A stretch of DNA of 64,000 bases. It comes from Epiperipatus broadwayi. Taxonomy: Eukaryota; Onychophora; Udeonychophora; Euonychophora; Peripatidae. Within the stretch, counting starts at the first letter, position 1; each line of letters starts with the position of its first letter. The DNA is taken from NCBI GenBank assembly GCA_028023455.1, contig JAQFVV010000001.1, positions 22,089,401 to 22,153,400 of the forward strand. The letters are read 5' to 3'. Shown here one piece after another: positions 13,360 to 25,310 of the stretch. Position numbers and translations under genes: made by a program. The notes below the pieces were generated by a model. It had not been told where the DNA came from. It saw nothing but the letters and a program-made list of their open reading frames with translations, and made no database searches.

Positions 13360-15590
13360 AAAATCGGTTATGCAAAAAATAAAAAAGAGCTACTACATAA
13401 TAAAGCAAATTTAAATTCAAACTAGCAACAGTTGGAAATACTGAATAATGAGATAGATATTAATATTAATCAAGTAAGAATTATAAAACATAAGCATATT
13501 TTAAAACAAAAATAAGTTATAAGAATTTATAACATTTAATAAGCTAATGATAACAATTTTAAATTCAAACTTCATACAACAATACTTAGATCAATAATAA
13601 TAAACAAATAACACAAGATTACAAGTTTCATAGACCAGCTATACCTATAATCTCATTTCATTAAGCCACCTATAAACATTTCTAAATATCAGTTACAAAA
13701 ATTGAAACAATGTTGAACTAACCACACATTTTGGTTGAACACCAGTTTTCATTTCCAATGCCCTGATTTTCCACCTGTAGTAATAGCACTTCCTCTTATT
13801 TCACCATATAGATGCTCCATTATATAAATTTTGATCGTCAACCAATTAAATTCAAACATTGTCATAAACTTATTTGATTAACTGAGTAAATGACTTGATT
13901 AAATCAATAAAACAATATATAAATCACTCTTTTGTTTCAGATACTTGCATTTTTCTGCGACAAATTCATGTCTATCGTGTTTCTTGATTCTCTAAAACCA
14001 AATTTTAGAATCCAATAAACTCTAAATATTATATCTACAATAATTTTCATTATAATCTTTTCTATTTTATATTAAACGTGACAAAACATTCATGCATTTA
14101 TTAATTGAAATGATGAGTTTAAATTGAATTTAATTTGATAATTGTAACAATTTAATTTTGGAATTTCTATTTGTTATAAATGAACGTCATCTATCTTCTA
14201 TTACATATATAAATTTGAGTTTGTTTGTTTGTTACTTAATAACTCAACAAATATAGCACTAATATTGATGAATCTTGCATTTTGCTTTATGCTTCTCAAT
14301 TGTTAAAAAAAAAAGAGAGAAAAAGAGAATTTATTACTAACGCAAGAAAATCTGGAGATATACAGAATTTGAAAGTTTGTACCAGTAGTAAATTCTAGAA
14401 ATTTTTCAACATCTAAAAGTAATGTTTTCTAGCAAACTCAAAAAGTATCAATACTAAAATTAAAGACAGCTCTAATGTGCATAAGTTACTGGTTATCTTT
14501 TTCTATATCCTTACATATATAAATTTAAAAAGTTTGTTTGTTAATAACTCAACTTGCACAACTATCATTCTTTATATATATATAGAATTACATAGGTTAT
14601 GGATTTTTGCTTTATGATACTTTTAAAAAATTTTCTACAAACACAAAGCTACAAGAATAGTTTTATAAATGCTTCCAGATTTATATTAATATTCTTAATT
14701 TTTGTTTTGTTTAAAGCCTAGCATAATTGTGTTATGTAATGATTTGTACATAAAGTTAGATTAAAAATATGTATGTGATAAGTAAAAAATAAATATTCTA
14801 AATTATAGATATGTCCACAAGTTTCAACTATATATCTAATTTAAACCATATTCACAAACCAAAGGATGGGTTTGAATTCTATTCCTAAAGTTCCGGTTTT
14901 TCTTTAAAGCTGGTGGTACCCATCTAGATAATGGAGTTGATTATGGAATTAAAAAATTTGATTTTATATCAATTTGCAGCTATATTCAAAATTATATATA
15001 TTTTCCATTTAAAACTTAGTTACACTTCAAATGCTGGATACATGGTTTGTTAGAGATTTCATTATCTATTTTTTTTCTTTGACTAATGCACTATATACTA
15101 TTTACAAAATAAATCAATTACACTAAATATTGTTTATTAAAAATAGAGAAGTTTAAAAAAAAACAATTACTTGTAAACGTGACCAGTTTGAAAATTACAG
15201 GGATAAATCAAACAGAAATATTTACATATATTCCATCAAAAAAAAACGCGTTAGAATTTTTTGATTTTCTATACAAAAATATGAACAATTTAGACTTTTT
15301 AGGTTTACTTTTTCTTGAATTGATTAATCCAAAAATGTCACTTCACAAAATTCCTGAAGATGCTTAGGAAAATTTAATATTTGTTTATGGTAAATATTTT
15401 GATTTTTCAAGGTTAAAAAATGAGTTAATACACGTTTATAACTCAGATGATTTTAAATTTCTTAAATATATCAATTCTATCTTTTTCAGCTCTAAATAGA
15501 ATTAAATATCACACCCGAAATGCTATTGACAAGAGCAGCTACCAAAACAAGCCTTAATATCAAAGTCATCATTAACTATTTGTTTTTTTT
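13360..15590. other. Non-coding AT-rich DNA
   Basis: Nothing recognisable on either strand. A 62-codon open frame near 15,179 starts at a GTG and shows no domain. Confidence 0.55.
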
Positions 15591-15597
15591 AAAAAAA

Positions 15598-15700
15598 GGC
15601 CGATGGCTTTATAGCTCGGGAGTACATAAGAAGTTTAAGCGCCAGACTTTCGAGCATCAAAATCGATCCTGTGATCTCCCAATCCCAGATCGGATGAAAT
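15598..15700 (+). repeat. tRNA-like remnant, probably SINE head
   Basis: This short GC-richer patch in AT-rich DNA resembles a decayed tRNA. A box-A-like stretch (tatagctcgggagt), a segment like a D-stem plus anticodon stem (aagcgccagactttcga) and a box-B-like stretch (atcgatcct) occur in tRNA order. The T-arm does not fold well and there is extra sequence in the D-loop, so it is not a functional tRNA gene. A tRNA-derived SINE is the simplest reading. Confidence 0.35.
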
Positions 15701-16011
15701 CGCAGTTTTCATATGGATAATAATCACAAGAAAACCTAACTAAAGAAAGTAATCCAATTTTGCAGACAAAGGATAGATTTAATTTTAAAAACTAATTTAA
15801 AACTATTACTTTATAAATAGTTAACTAATTACAACAACAAAAAATTGCTTCCCTCTCTTTGATCTCACTGACATCATCTAAACAAAAATAAAATCATTTT
15901 AAAAAAAATCATTAATGATCTATTTACAAAAAAAATATCTCTCGAAACGTTTTAAAATGTATAAATTTTTAGTATGAACTAGAAAGAAGCATAAGTTTAA
16001 GTCTTATCTCG

Positions 16012-16071
16012 AAGAATCAATAAATAATACATATATGCTTAAGAATATCAATAAATAATACATATATGCTT
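16012..16071. repeat. Tandem duplication, 29/31-bp unit
   Basis: Two adjacent copies of a unit with the core aataaataatacatatatgc; the second copy carries two extra bases. Confidence 0.9.
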
Positions 16072-17406
16072 AAGAATTTTCTTGATGTTATTCGCCGAGG
16101 TATAGGTGCACTAAGTGGTAAAAATATAATCAAAGCAAATAAATTAATATATTCGTAATCGTATTGAGATTAAGTTTTTCTGCACTATTCTTATAAAATT
16201 TATATATATTAACTAAAGACATTAAAGAACTATATTTTTAAAATGATACTACAAAAATAATTTAGCACAGTAATAGAATACCAATCTTAAGAGCTAAAGG
16301 TTTCCCAATTCAGTAAAGTAAAAAAAAAATTGTTCATTAATTAATGAAACAAAATAGTTGCGCTCAACATTCACTTTCGAGATAATAAATACATTTTTAA
16401 TTAAAAAATTATTCTATTTAATTATCAATATGCATTAATATAAGATGTTCAACTAATTAGTCTTGTACATTATTTTCGACAAATGTAGTAATTATACTAC
16501 ATATAGAAATGTTAAAATGCATCCCGCACTTTCGAAAGCAAAGAATAGTGGGAAAAAAACATTATTAAAATAATATATTAAATAAAATAATATAAAATTT
16601 ATTTAAATAATTTTTGTATAATTAATTTAAAATATTAATATTATTGCTTTTAGAATTATATTATAAAATAAAATTAACGATAATCTGTATATTGGTGGGA
16701 TTTTTTTTTTTTTTTTTGAGAATCCATCTATGGCCACAAAGAAGAAATATTTTTGGAATCTTTTTATTTGTATCTTGATATCTGAATTATTGAACTATAT
16801 TTGAAAGTGTTAAAATATTTATTTTGAATCCACATTTATTGATCAACCCATAATGGTCTGTATGAAAATTTTTGACATTGATGCGGTCCTTCTTTCATAG
16901 ATTGGTTTACTAGAATTGGTAAGTTTTCTATTTAATTTTTTCAAGAGACCTTACTGTTTAATTATAATTATTCAACGTGTTTTTAAAGTCATTTGCAAGA
17001 AAATGACGTGTAAGTATTTAAAACAAATAAATTTATTTGTATATATATATGTGTGTGCTGGTTTTTAGAATATTTAGTCGTTGATTTTCATGTTGCCGGT
17101 TTCGTTTACCGAAGTTTATAATGGTCGACTTTTATAACTTTTTTAGCTAATATAAATTAAAGATAGCACTTTATTTAGACCATTGGAATTATAAATTGAG
17201 CTTTATATATTTTTATTTTGATTATGTTATAAAAAATTTACTCAAATATTGTTTTTAACATGTGGGAATAATTGGTCTGAATTTTATTCATTCAAGATTG
17301 TTTTATTGTTTATAAATTATTTCACTTTATTTAATAAACTTAAATACTACTTAACACTATACTAGTAATTAATTAAGATACAAAATCATATAACATTAAA
17401 ATATCT

Positions 17407-17514
17407 AAAAAACAAATCGGTACCAACATTCTCACGATCATGGTTTCATCTATTAATAAATTGTTAATGGTTAAAACCATGGTTGTGAGAGAATTTTAAT
17501 ATAAATTTGTTTTT
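17407..17514. repeat. Imperfect inverted repeat
   Basis: Arms 17,407-17,446 and 17,473-17,514 share aaaacaaat, an attctc(tc)ac block and ccatggttt-type sequence in inverted orientation, with about 26 bases between them. It is probably a decayed fold-back element. Confidence 0.55.
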
Positions 17515-18196
17515 AGCCAATATTTTAATGTTCTATAATTTTCTATTTTGATTTATTTAAGTATAATATATTTAGGATATTTTAAGAATTGTTTTTGATC
17601 CGAGATAGACTTGTTATGATTAAGATCCATGATTGCTGTTCAATTAATTCATTTGTATATATTTATATACTGTCTTTTTTTTTTTTTTTAATTCTTTAGT
17701 TAATTTTGTCACAATGTTATCATTTTCTACATATTCAGATATATTTTATACTTCGCTTTCGTCAAGACGTTTTTATGTAAATTTACATCGCCATTGCAAT
17801 TGGTTTGTTGATGAAAAAAGTTTCGAAGTTATCTGTGTCCCTTTCTCACTTTTTCATTTTATTGTTTACTTGGTATTTTTAGTTGCTTAAATTAATGCAG
17901 GACCTAATGATATTGATTATTTCTTTCCCCTTATTATGATAGGGGTAATATATGTATATGCACTTGCATTTTTATCAGATACTCTATATTAAGTTTTGAC
18001 ATATATATATATTTCTATGTAAAATATTTAAATTCAATATTGAGAAGAGAACAATGGAAACTAGTGATGGAAAAAACTGCACAATCAATAATAATTGCTT
18101 TGAAATTAAATTTCAAATTTCCCTCTCCAAAAAGAAAAGTGAAAGTACGTAGAAACAATGGTCTAAGAAAGATTGTAAATTCTAGCTAGCCATTTT

Positions 18197-19108
18197 GGTA
18201 AAGGTTTACTTTAGCGACCAGGGCATATTCACCATCTGCTCTTATATTACAATTACAGTAAATATTTATTAATTAAAACGTAAAAGATAATAAATAAATA
18301 AAAAAATTTACCTTTTTAAGCATAATTATGCCCTATGCATAGCAGGAAGTTGGAGAAAAAGGCGGCAGTGCTATATCTACTGCGGAAGGCAAATTCTTGG
18401 AGGTACGATGAAAATAAAGCTCTGCTGGTACCAGATTGGAATTTCAGCTTACGCTTGGCCCTCATCCACATATTCTCAATATTCTGGGTATATATGTCTT
18501 GGTCTTCGGGATTCACGAAGTTGTCCTGGTGGACGACAACCGAATGCATGTACACCCCATTGCTAAGTCTGCAGATATTATTGTACGCAGCCCAGCCATC
18601 TGAAATTATGCGAGTTCCTGGTAAAATGTACTGCTGGATTAGGGCCTCCAATGAGCCAGCCGTTCTATCCGCAACTTCTGTCAAGAAGCACTTCCTTGAC
18701 CCTCTTTCAATACCACCAAAGACCCATTGCCCTCTATGTAGTCCCCATGTGGTATTTTCTGTGGAAATAATATGTTTCGTTGTTTTCGATGACTAATGGC
18801 TCCCCATTGTCATCTATTCCGCCGAGAACCATCGAGATAGTTTAAATTCTTAAGTTATAAATGCTGATAGTTTAAATTGTTAAGTTTCAAATAATTTAAA
18901 CTAATTTTTTTAATTAAACTAGTGTAATTATTCCAAATTCTTTAAAATGGTAAATATTTTTTTTATCTTTTACATTTTAATAAATTTTAATGTAATTGTA
19001 ATATAGTAGTATATACGTAAGATTTTCGAATAATAATTTACTTATAATTTTGAAAACCAGAGGGCGAATATGATTTTTATGCTGTGGTCGCTAAAGTAAA
19101 CCTTTACT
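18197..19108 (-). mobile_element. Merlin DNA transposon, short copy with intact ends
   Basis: The element has terminal inverted repeats with a perfect 22-bp core (gtaaaggtttactttagcga then cc at the left end; its reverse complement at the right end, 19,086-19,107). It is flanked by a duplication of gccatttt (18,189-18,196 and 19,109-19,116); the next base is g on both sides, so a 9-bp duplication is also possible. Eight to nine bases is the usual target duplication for Merlin (IS1016/IS1595-related) elements. Inside, on the minus strand, lies an ISXO2/IS1595-type transposase remnant. At about 0.9 kb it is shorter than I would expect for an autonomous element. Confidence 0.93.
18316..18840 (-). 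pseudogene. Merlin (IS1595/ISXO2-like) transposase, frameshifted
   Basis: The enzyme family cuts and pastes Merlin DNA with a DDE-type nuclease. The 3' part is open from about 18,792 to 18,316 and holds RGQWVFGGIERGSRKC, the second catalytic Asp in IISDGWAAYNNI (about 18,580-18,615) and the third acidic residue in NIENMWMRAKRKLKF (about 18,450-18,495), followed by a typical C-terminal YLQEFAFRSRY block. The first catalytic region lies in another frame upstream (about 18,745-18,840) and reads ENNETYYFHRKYH where the family normally has an Asp-Glu pair, so the first catalytic Asp appears to be Asn. A frameshift near 18,738-18,750 separates the two parts. The N-terminal domain is missing. Inactive. 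Confidence 0.88.
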
Positions 19109-19292
19109 GCCATTTTGCCTACTGATTGTTCATTCAAATATTAGGAATAGTTGCAATATTAGTTGTAAAAAGCATGAAGTAAGTATTTCAGTTTTTTCCT
19201 AAAAATATAGGTACTCAAAATGTGCCAACTTAATTTGATGTAGACTTTTCAGGATAGACATATATATGCAATAATTTTATATAATTCATGAT

Positions 19293-19679
19293 TTATATTG
19301 TTGCTCTTAGTAAAATTATCTTCAAGAGGAAGAAAATTTGAATAAATGAGATAGTTACATGTTTTTGTAAAGACAAATCATCAATTAAGAGAACTACGTG
19401 AATGTTAAATTTTTTTTGAACTATAATTTTATATTTTTTTCTTGAAATTCTTAGATGTGTTAATAATGATTTAAAGTGATTAAATGATTTTAGATGTGAT
19501 GATTTAAATTTTATTACCCTTCTGTAACTTAAAGCCAATGTTATTGGAAATAATAATATTAGCTTTATAAACTCAATTTCCTCTTGGTGAATTTTTTCAC
19601 AACATATGAATTGACTAACATAAACATTTTGTTTAGCAAACAAATCACTACAAAAAAACATGGATATACATAAACTCAA
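19293..19679 (-). CDS. Unrecognised 128-codon open frame
   Basis: This is the longest open frame outside ZNFX1 and the TEs that is not explained by a known family. The encoded peptide is hydrophobic at both ends, with a Lys/Phe/His-rich middle and no recognised motif. In DNA this AT-rich 128 stop-free codons are uncommon but not impossible, particularly where composition is skewed between strands. No flanking splice signals were confirmed. It may be a chance ORF or a decayed gene fragment. Confidence 0.15.
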   Translation of the reverse strand: MSLCISMFFCSDLFAKQNVYVSQFICCEKIHQEEIEFIKLILLFPITLALSYRRVIKFKSSHLKSFNHFKSLLTHLRISRKKYKIIVQKKFNIHVVLLIDDLSLQKHVTISFIQIFFLLKIILLRATI

Positions 19680-19716
19680 AACAATTACTGTTTAGGGATT
19701 ACACTGCAATTATCAG

Positions 19717-19750
19717 GGCTGCCATGTGGGTGAGAGGCATTTTGAGCAAG
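19717..19750 (+). other. Candidate internal micro-exon
   Basis: A GC-richer 34-base segment sits between an acceptor-like acactgcaattatcag and a consensus donor (gcaag|gtaagt). In one frame it reads A-A-M-W-V-R-G-I-L-S-K without a stop. It stands out from the AT-rich surroundings. No partner exon was identified, so this may be a chance pairing of splice signals. Confidence 0.2.
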
Positions 19751-22330
19751 GTAAGTTTTAGTATCCTCCCATTTTATAAAATAAAATTTGTAAATTAAGA
19801 CATTTTTCTCCCAATGCTTTCACAAGAAAAACATGATATTATGGTTTTACTCATTTAATGTATTTGGTAAATACCTTAGGTATTTTATTCATTTATTTCT
19901 ATAAAATAAATCCCAAGATTAAAACATATTAAAACAAAACAAATTGTTGCATAAAAAAATAATTTTTGAAACAATAATTAAATAATACTTTAAAACAAAA
20001 ATATTTATTTAGTAACGTAAGTGGAAATTTATTGAATTTGAAACTTTTTTTCCAAAAGTTTTCTTATTATTTTTTAAATCATTCTGCAAAATTGATGATT
20101 CTCTGTAATGTTTTGCCTCCAAACTCTGTCCTATATAGTAAAAAGAGTCTGCCTTGTATCCATTATCCTTTCTGAAGTATAATAGTTGTAAATTGCTGAT
20201 GTAATTCTTAGACTTCTTTACCAATATTTAGATAAACTTTAACTCGCATGTCAATATATTATTAAAATTAATTATAATTTGTTTGAATCCCCATTCAAAA
20301 TCTCTCGTGCATATTCCTTCAATAATAAAATATTTACACTATTATTTAATATTTTATGTGCATGTCATTCTACTATTAATAACTATAATTTATTATATAT
20401 ATAGTCCAATATTTTAAATTTTCATTTACATTGTTTATGTAACATTTACATTTCTTTAAAACCACCAAACTAGGTCAACTTTAAATAACATGGCTGATAT
20501 AACTTATTGTTAAAAATAATTAGCTTTGTCTTAAAAATCCAATAGATACTTTTAATTCAGAACTTCTCATACATAACTTGTTTGTGCTTTCTATTAAAAA
20601 AAAAATAGCTTCTCTTGATTTCGTTCAATAATATTAATTTTTTTAATGCTTATTAATTATGTTTTATTGTATAGTTAAGACGATTAGGGATTCGGACAGG
20701 ATTTATTTAAGGGAAGAAATTTTAAATTTTCATACATAGATTATTTATTTAATACATTTTTGGAAGCCTTTAAAAACCTTGGCATTTATTTTATTTATTC
20801 ATAGGTTATGTTGGATAACTATAAAAAAAAAAAAAGTCGAATGTTAAGAATTAAATATTCTGAATACAATATCTTTTAAAAATTATTTTTACTCATTCTG
20901 TTTTCCTTAGATTGGGAACATAGTGTGGATTACGGATCAGTTATAAATTTTTAGCTAGAGAACAAGCCAGAGTCCACATCTAAGGAAATGCTGTTTAGTA
21001 AAATATATAAAAAGATAATACAACATTAAAAAAAAAAAGAATGAAAATACCATTATTAAAATATTTTACACCAGACAGCAGTGGAATTGATTCTAGGATT
21101 CAACATTCCAGAGTTGTCACCCTACAAATTAAATAAGACATATGAGCTTCATAAAATATTGATAAAAATAATTTCATCACACACAGAATTACTGTAATTG
21201 AGTCAATATTTTTAAAATGCTTTCTTTTTAAATAAATTATTAATAGTAATATGTTACTTTTTATATTCTTTAGGATATTTAAATAAAAGTGATTGGGGAA
21301 TCTAAACATTTTCATTTATATATAAATTTTATTAATTATAGCAACAGAAGGGTGTTGGCCTGGTCAGTTTAATGCAGTGATAGAGTATATATGTTGTATA
21401 TTTCAAGGGTCAAGCAAATGTCGCAACAAATTTAAGTAAAGAAGTATTGCTCTTATATTTAAATAAAAAATGTTTTGCAATCAGAATGTGTTATAACATA
21501 ATAGTAAAGTGCTTCAGAAATCTAAACATTTAAGTTTTATTAATTATTGCAATAAAATATTTGTTGACCTGTTCAGTTTAGTGCACTAAGAGGGTATATG
21601 TAGTATGTTTCTAGTTTAGTCTTGAAATTAGAGACTTGGAAAATTATCATAATAAATCTAAATAAAAAAATATCTCGTATTTATATAAAAAATATTTACA
21701 CATAATGTATTTCTGATAATGAAGTGATTTGTCATTTACATCTATTATCTTGGCGCCCTCATGATGAAGCATCTTTGTGCCCCACACAACCTGCACACCT
21801 CCGCGCGGCAATCCTGATAATTATGATCTCCATGTAAAGAAATTAATATTCTGGTACTTTCAGACAGATAATACTTGTATTAAGAAATATGTCATATACT
21901 AAACATATTGATTGAAAATTTGATGCTCATTCTTTGGAAGCAGCTGTTCAACACTAAAATTGCAATAATGACAAGTTTGATCTTAGTTTCACAAAAACAA
22001 AAAATAATTTACTAATTATCTGATAATGATTATACTGTAGAGACTTGATTAGAAGAAAATAGTTTCCTATAAATTGAATGTGGAGCTTTAGAATTTAGAG
22101 CAAAAGTTTAACAAGACGCTGAAGCATGAATGGTGTGTTAAATATGCAAAGGAAATATGGTCCATATGCTTATAATTTCTATACCTCCCCTCTTTTTTTT
22201 TTTGATGTATTAAAATAATATGCATCTGGAAAATCAGTATAATTTTAGTAAATCAGTAAATGATCTTTTTTTATATGACGATATTTTGATCTTTTTGAAT
22301 AATGATAAAATGTCATATGACCACTTCTAA
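19751..22330. other. Non-coding DNA with diverged direct repeats
   Basis: No gene recognised. Two direct repeats of about 110 bp lie at about 21,290-21,405 and 21,505-21,610; both contain a-t-c-t-a-a-a-c-a-t-t, a tattaattat block and gtcagtttaatgca-like or ttcagtttagtgca sequence followed by a gtatat stretch. A short GC-rich patch at 21,770-21,825 resembles nothing I know. A small inverted repeat (ttccttagat) spans 20,908-20,990. Confidence 0.45.
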
Positions 22331-22359
22331 TATTATATCTGCCAATTCATTTAGATTTA

Positions 22360-23850
22360 GATATCCAATCTTGATGAAATTAAAACGATTATAAATAAAT
22401 ATTCAAAATTGAAAGACTCAAGTCCTAATGGAATCCTTGGATAAATTATATGTTATTAAAGTGTTATCTTTAAGACTATTTGGATTTTTTTAAGTATATA
22501 TGAGTTTAGAAAGTTGTTATCTATCTTAAAGATGTTGCTATTTTACTTTATAGAAATAAAAAGATGTAAAAGACTGTAATAATTATTGTGTAATTTTGTT
22601 GAATGAGTACTTTCCAGTGAAGTTTTAGAGAATCTAGGAGTCCTATAGACAAAATTTTTGTTGTCAAGCAAATCAAAAAGTGTTATAACCAAAGATTTTA
22701 TGTATAGAATTCATCAATGTGATTCAGATAGTCAAGGTTTTATGGTGTTGTTTGAAATGGTTTATTGTTCACAGAAATTTATATATAATAGCTACATGAT
22801 TATTCAAGAGTTGATGGTGGATATTTTGGGGCATTTGAAATGACAGCTAGTGTTAAGCAGAGTTGCATATTAGTTCCGATTTTGTTTTTTGTTTTTATTA
22901 CAGTGGTCTTGTAATATTTTATAAGTTCTTTCACGGAGCATGCATCATGATGTGATACAGATTTGATGATATTCTTAATTTAAACTGATTAAAAGTAAAA
23001 ACAAGAACTTCATCTTTTTGTCATTTAGATATTCAGTATACTGTTGATTGTGTTATTCTGGCCATTTTAAAAAAATCTACAGAATGCTGTTCATGTTTTG
23101 AGAGCAGACTATGAAAATATTGGTTTAATAATTAATGTTCAAAAAACTTGGGGCTTTATCAGTTACTTTTTTAATAGAAAGATAGATCCATATGTCAGAT
23201 GCAGTCCAGACTAATATTTTGCTATTGTATTTAACTAGTTGAGTATTTCATCATGAAGATGTAACTAATTCAAGTAAATTAATTATATATAGGGCTGTTT
23301 TTCATTTTGCTGATAATGTTGAATCTACTATTGTACCGACTGAGCAAGTGAAAAGTTTATATTAAAAAATATTTTATGGAGACTTAAAGAAATGCAGTTT
23401 GGTGAAACATGAAAGTATTTAAAATTTTACAGAAGTTAAAAGAAACCATCCTAAGATATCAGATAAACATTAAAGCAGCATTGATGGATTGATTGATTCA
23501 TACAGTCATCACAGAGCTCATTTATAATTTATTGGTTTTCTTTTCTTTTGGTTTTCTGAAATTATACTAGTTTATATATGTCTGCTAATGTTAGTGGATT
23601 AAGGAATTGAAATAAAAGATTGGAAATTATTCAAAGAAAATATAAAAGATTCTGAAAAAGGAATTGTAAGATATGAAAAGGGGGCAAAAAAGTCCTTGAT
23701 TTTAATTGTAATAAAAATGAATAAAATAATAGATAGATAGAGAAAAAAAATTTTGTAAAAGATTTGTGTTACAAACAGATAAAGCTAAAGAAAATTGGTT
23801 AATAAGGAAATTAAGGAATACAGAAGAATTAGTGATTTGAAACAAGCTAG
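22360..23850 (+). pseudogene. Decayed LINE reverse transcriptase 1
   Basis: Plus-strand frames show a heavily mutated non-LTR reverse transcriptase in the right motif order: SKLKDSSPNGILG (22,400-22,440, the early SPGPDGI-type block); SVKQSCILVPILFFVFITVV (about 22,849-22,908, the QGC-P-LF block); IQYTVDCVILAIL (about 23,030-23,070, where the catalytic YADD has become YTVD); LQNAVHVLRADYENIGLIIN followed by VQKTWGF (about 23,075-23,155); and FHHEDVTNSSKLIIYRAVFH (about 23,248-23,310, the thumb-side block of CR1/L2-like elements). Stops and frameshifts are frequent. No element ends were found. Confidence 0.7.
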
Positions 23851-24539
23851 TATGATTCTGCAGCTAGAATTAAACTTTTTTTAATTTATCTACTGTTGCC
23901 GATGTGTACCTGGGTTTTCCACAAACATTATAATAATGCTTTTCTTTCTCTTATAATTTTTGTTAAGCTAGGATGAACTTTTCCAGAAAGCCTATACATG
24001 CTTATCATTATTTTTAAACCCTGTTTTTGATTTTCTGTTTTTTTAATTTTTTCAATTATATTAAATTATGGTTCTGATTAAATTTAACAATAGTCTAATC
24101 TTATCAAAACAATGTAATTCTTTTTTTTTTTCTTTTTTAAATAAATTGTAATCTTAATTAAATTATTAAAGTTATAAAATACATAATTTTATAACTTAGT
24201 GCATTAGGGAATATTAAGAATAAGTGAAGATTTATAAATGTTGCCAATCTCTTTATAAATAAACATTTTATTATAATTATTTATATATAAATTTAACTTA
24301 GACATACAGATATATGAGATCAATTGAATCTTTTATTGAAGTATTTTTCTATTATTATATTGCCATAATTTTTAATCTTATTCATATTTAATAACTCCCA
24401 TTTTGAACTCATTTCATTAAGGCTGTTTAAAGTTATGGCTAATGTTGGTCAGTGTCCATAATATTACAATATATATTAAGAGAAAAAAGAATTTTAATAA
24501 TTGTTTTAATATTGAAAAATATTTGATAGAGTGAGGATT

Positions 24540-25310
24540 GAATTACTTTGTTAATGTAATGAAAGGGGAGGGGATAGATTGGAAGGAGATAAGCTTATTA
24601 TGAAATTTGCATATTTGTAAAATGAGTGTCTGATAAAAGAAATAAGACACCGAGTCATTCTCTATTTACTATTTTATTTAATATAAATATTGTATTAAAT
24701 AAGTTGTTTTGATAAGCATGGAATTTGTATTAAAGATATGAAGGTTTTTATATCAGATTTGCTGATGATGTGACAGCATTTATAGCTAATAAAAAGGAGC
24801 TTAATAAAATATATAGAATTGACAAAGTTTGCAGAAATTTGAAATGAAAATAAACTAAAGCAATGAAAATAGATAGTAGAAAATTTACGGATTAAACATT
24901 GGGCAGAAGTTGTAGAGTCGTTTTTAATTATTTGGAATATAGTTTAATTGATGATGGGAATAATAATAAATTACAGTGAAATCTTCAGTGGCTAAATAAA
25001 TTTTTAATAAGGGCAGGCTGTTATTCTATGATTCACTGAAATTACTTATATGAAAAAGATCAATGTTTCTTTTTAATATAGTTTTATATTGATAAAAATA
25101 CAAAAATTAGGAATAGTACGGAGAAAAAATCAGATTTAGAAATTTGGATTTAATGAAGAATGTAAAAAATAAGATTAGCATTATGCAATTGTTAGGAAAA
25201 AAAGATCATTTATTGAAAAAATTATGAGGAGAAAGAATCGGAAACAGTTGATGATCTTAACAAGAAATAATAGATAAAAGTATTGGTAAAGTAGAGAGAC
25301 ATCTTTGATA
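24540..25310 (+). pseudogene. Decayed LINE reverse transcriptase 2
   Basis: A second, different LINE relic on the plus strand. VNVMKGEGIDWKE (about 24,555-24,595) matches the helix before the catalytic domain, and YIRFADDVTAFIANKKELNK (24,749-24,808) carries an intact FADD catalytic box at 24,758-24,769. Downstream, EVVESFLIIWNI-like and EIWI..RM-like fragments (about 24,905-25,160) resemble the thumb and C-terminal regions of RTE-type and insect craniofacial-development-protein-2-like ORFs. Many stops and frameshifts. The preserved FADD is probably chance survival, not activity. Confidence 0.65.

Larger units (their letters stand above)
15725..18188. other. Non-coding AT-rich DNA
   Basis: No gene seen. 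It contains the small tandem duplication at 16,012 and the imperfect inverted repeat at 17,407, both listed separately. Confidence 0.55.

Noticed and set aside
18335-18796. 153-codon plus-strand ORF
   Set aside because: It is the antisense shadow of the Merlin transposase, whose minus-strand frame carries the family motifs.
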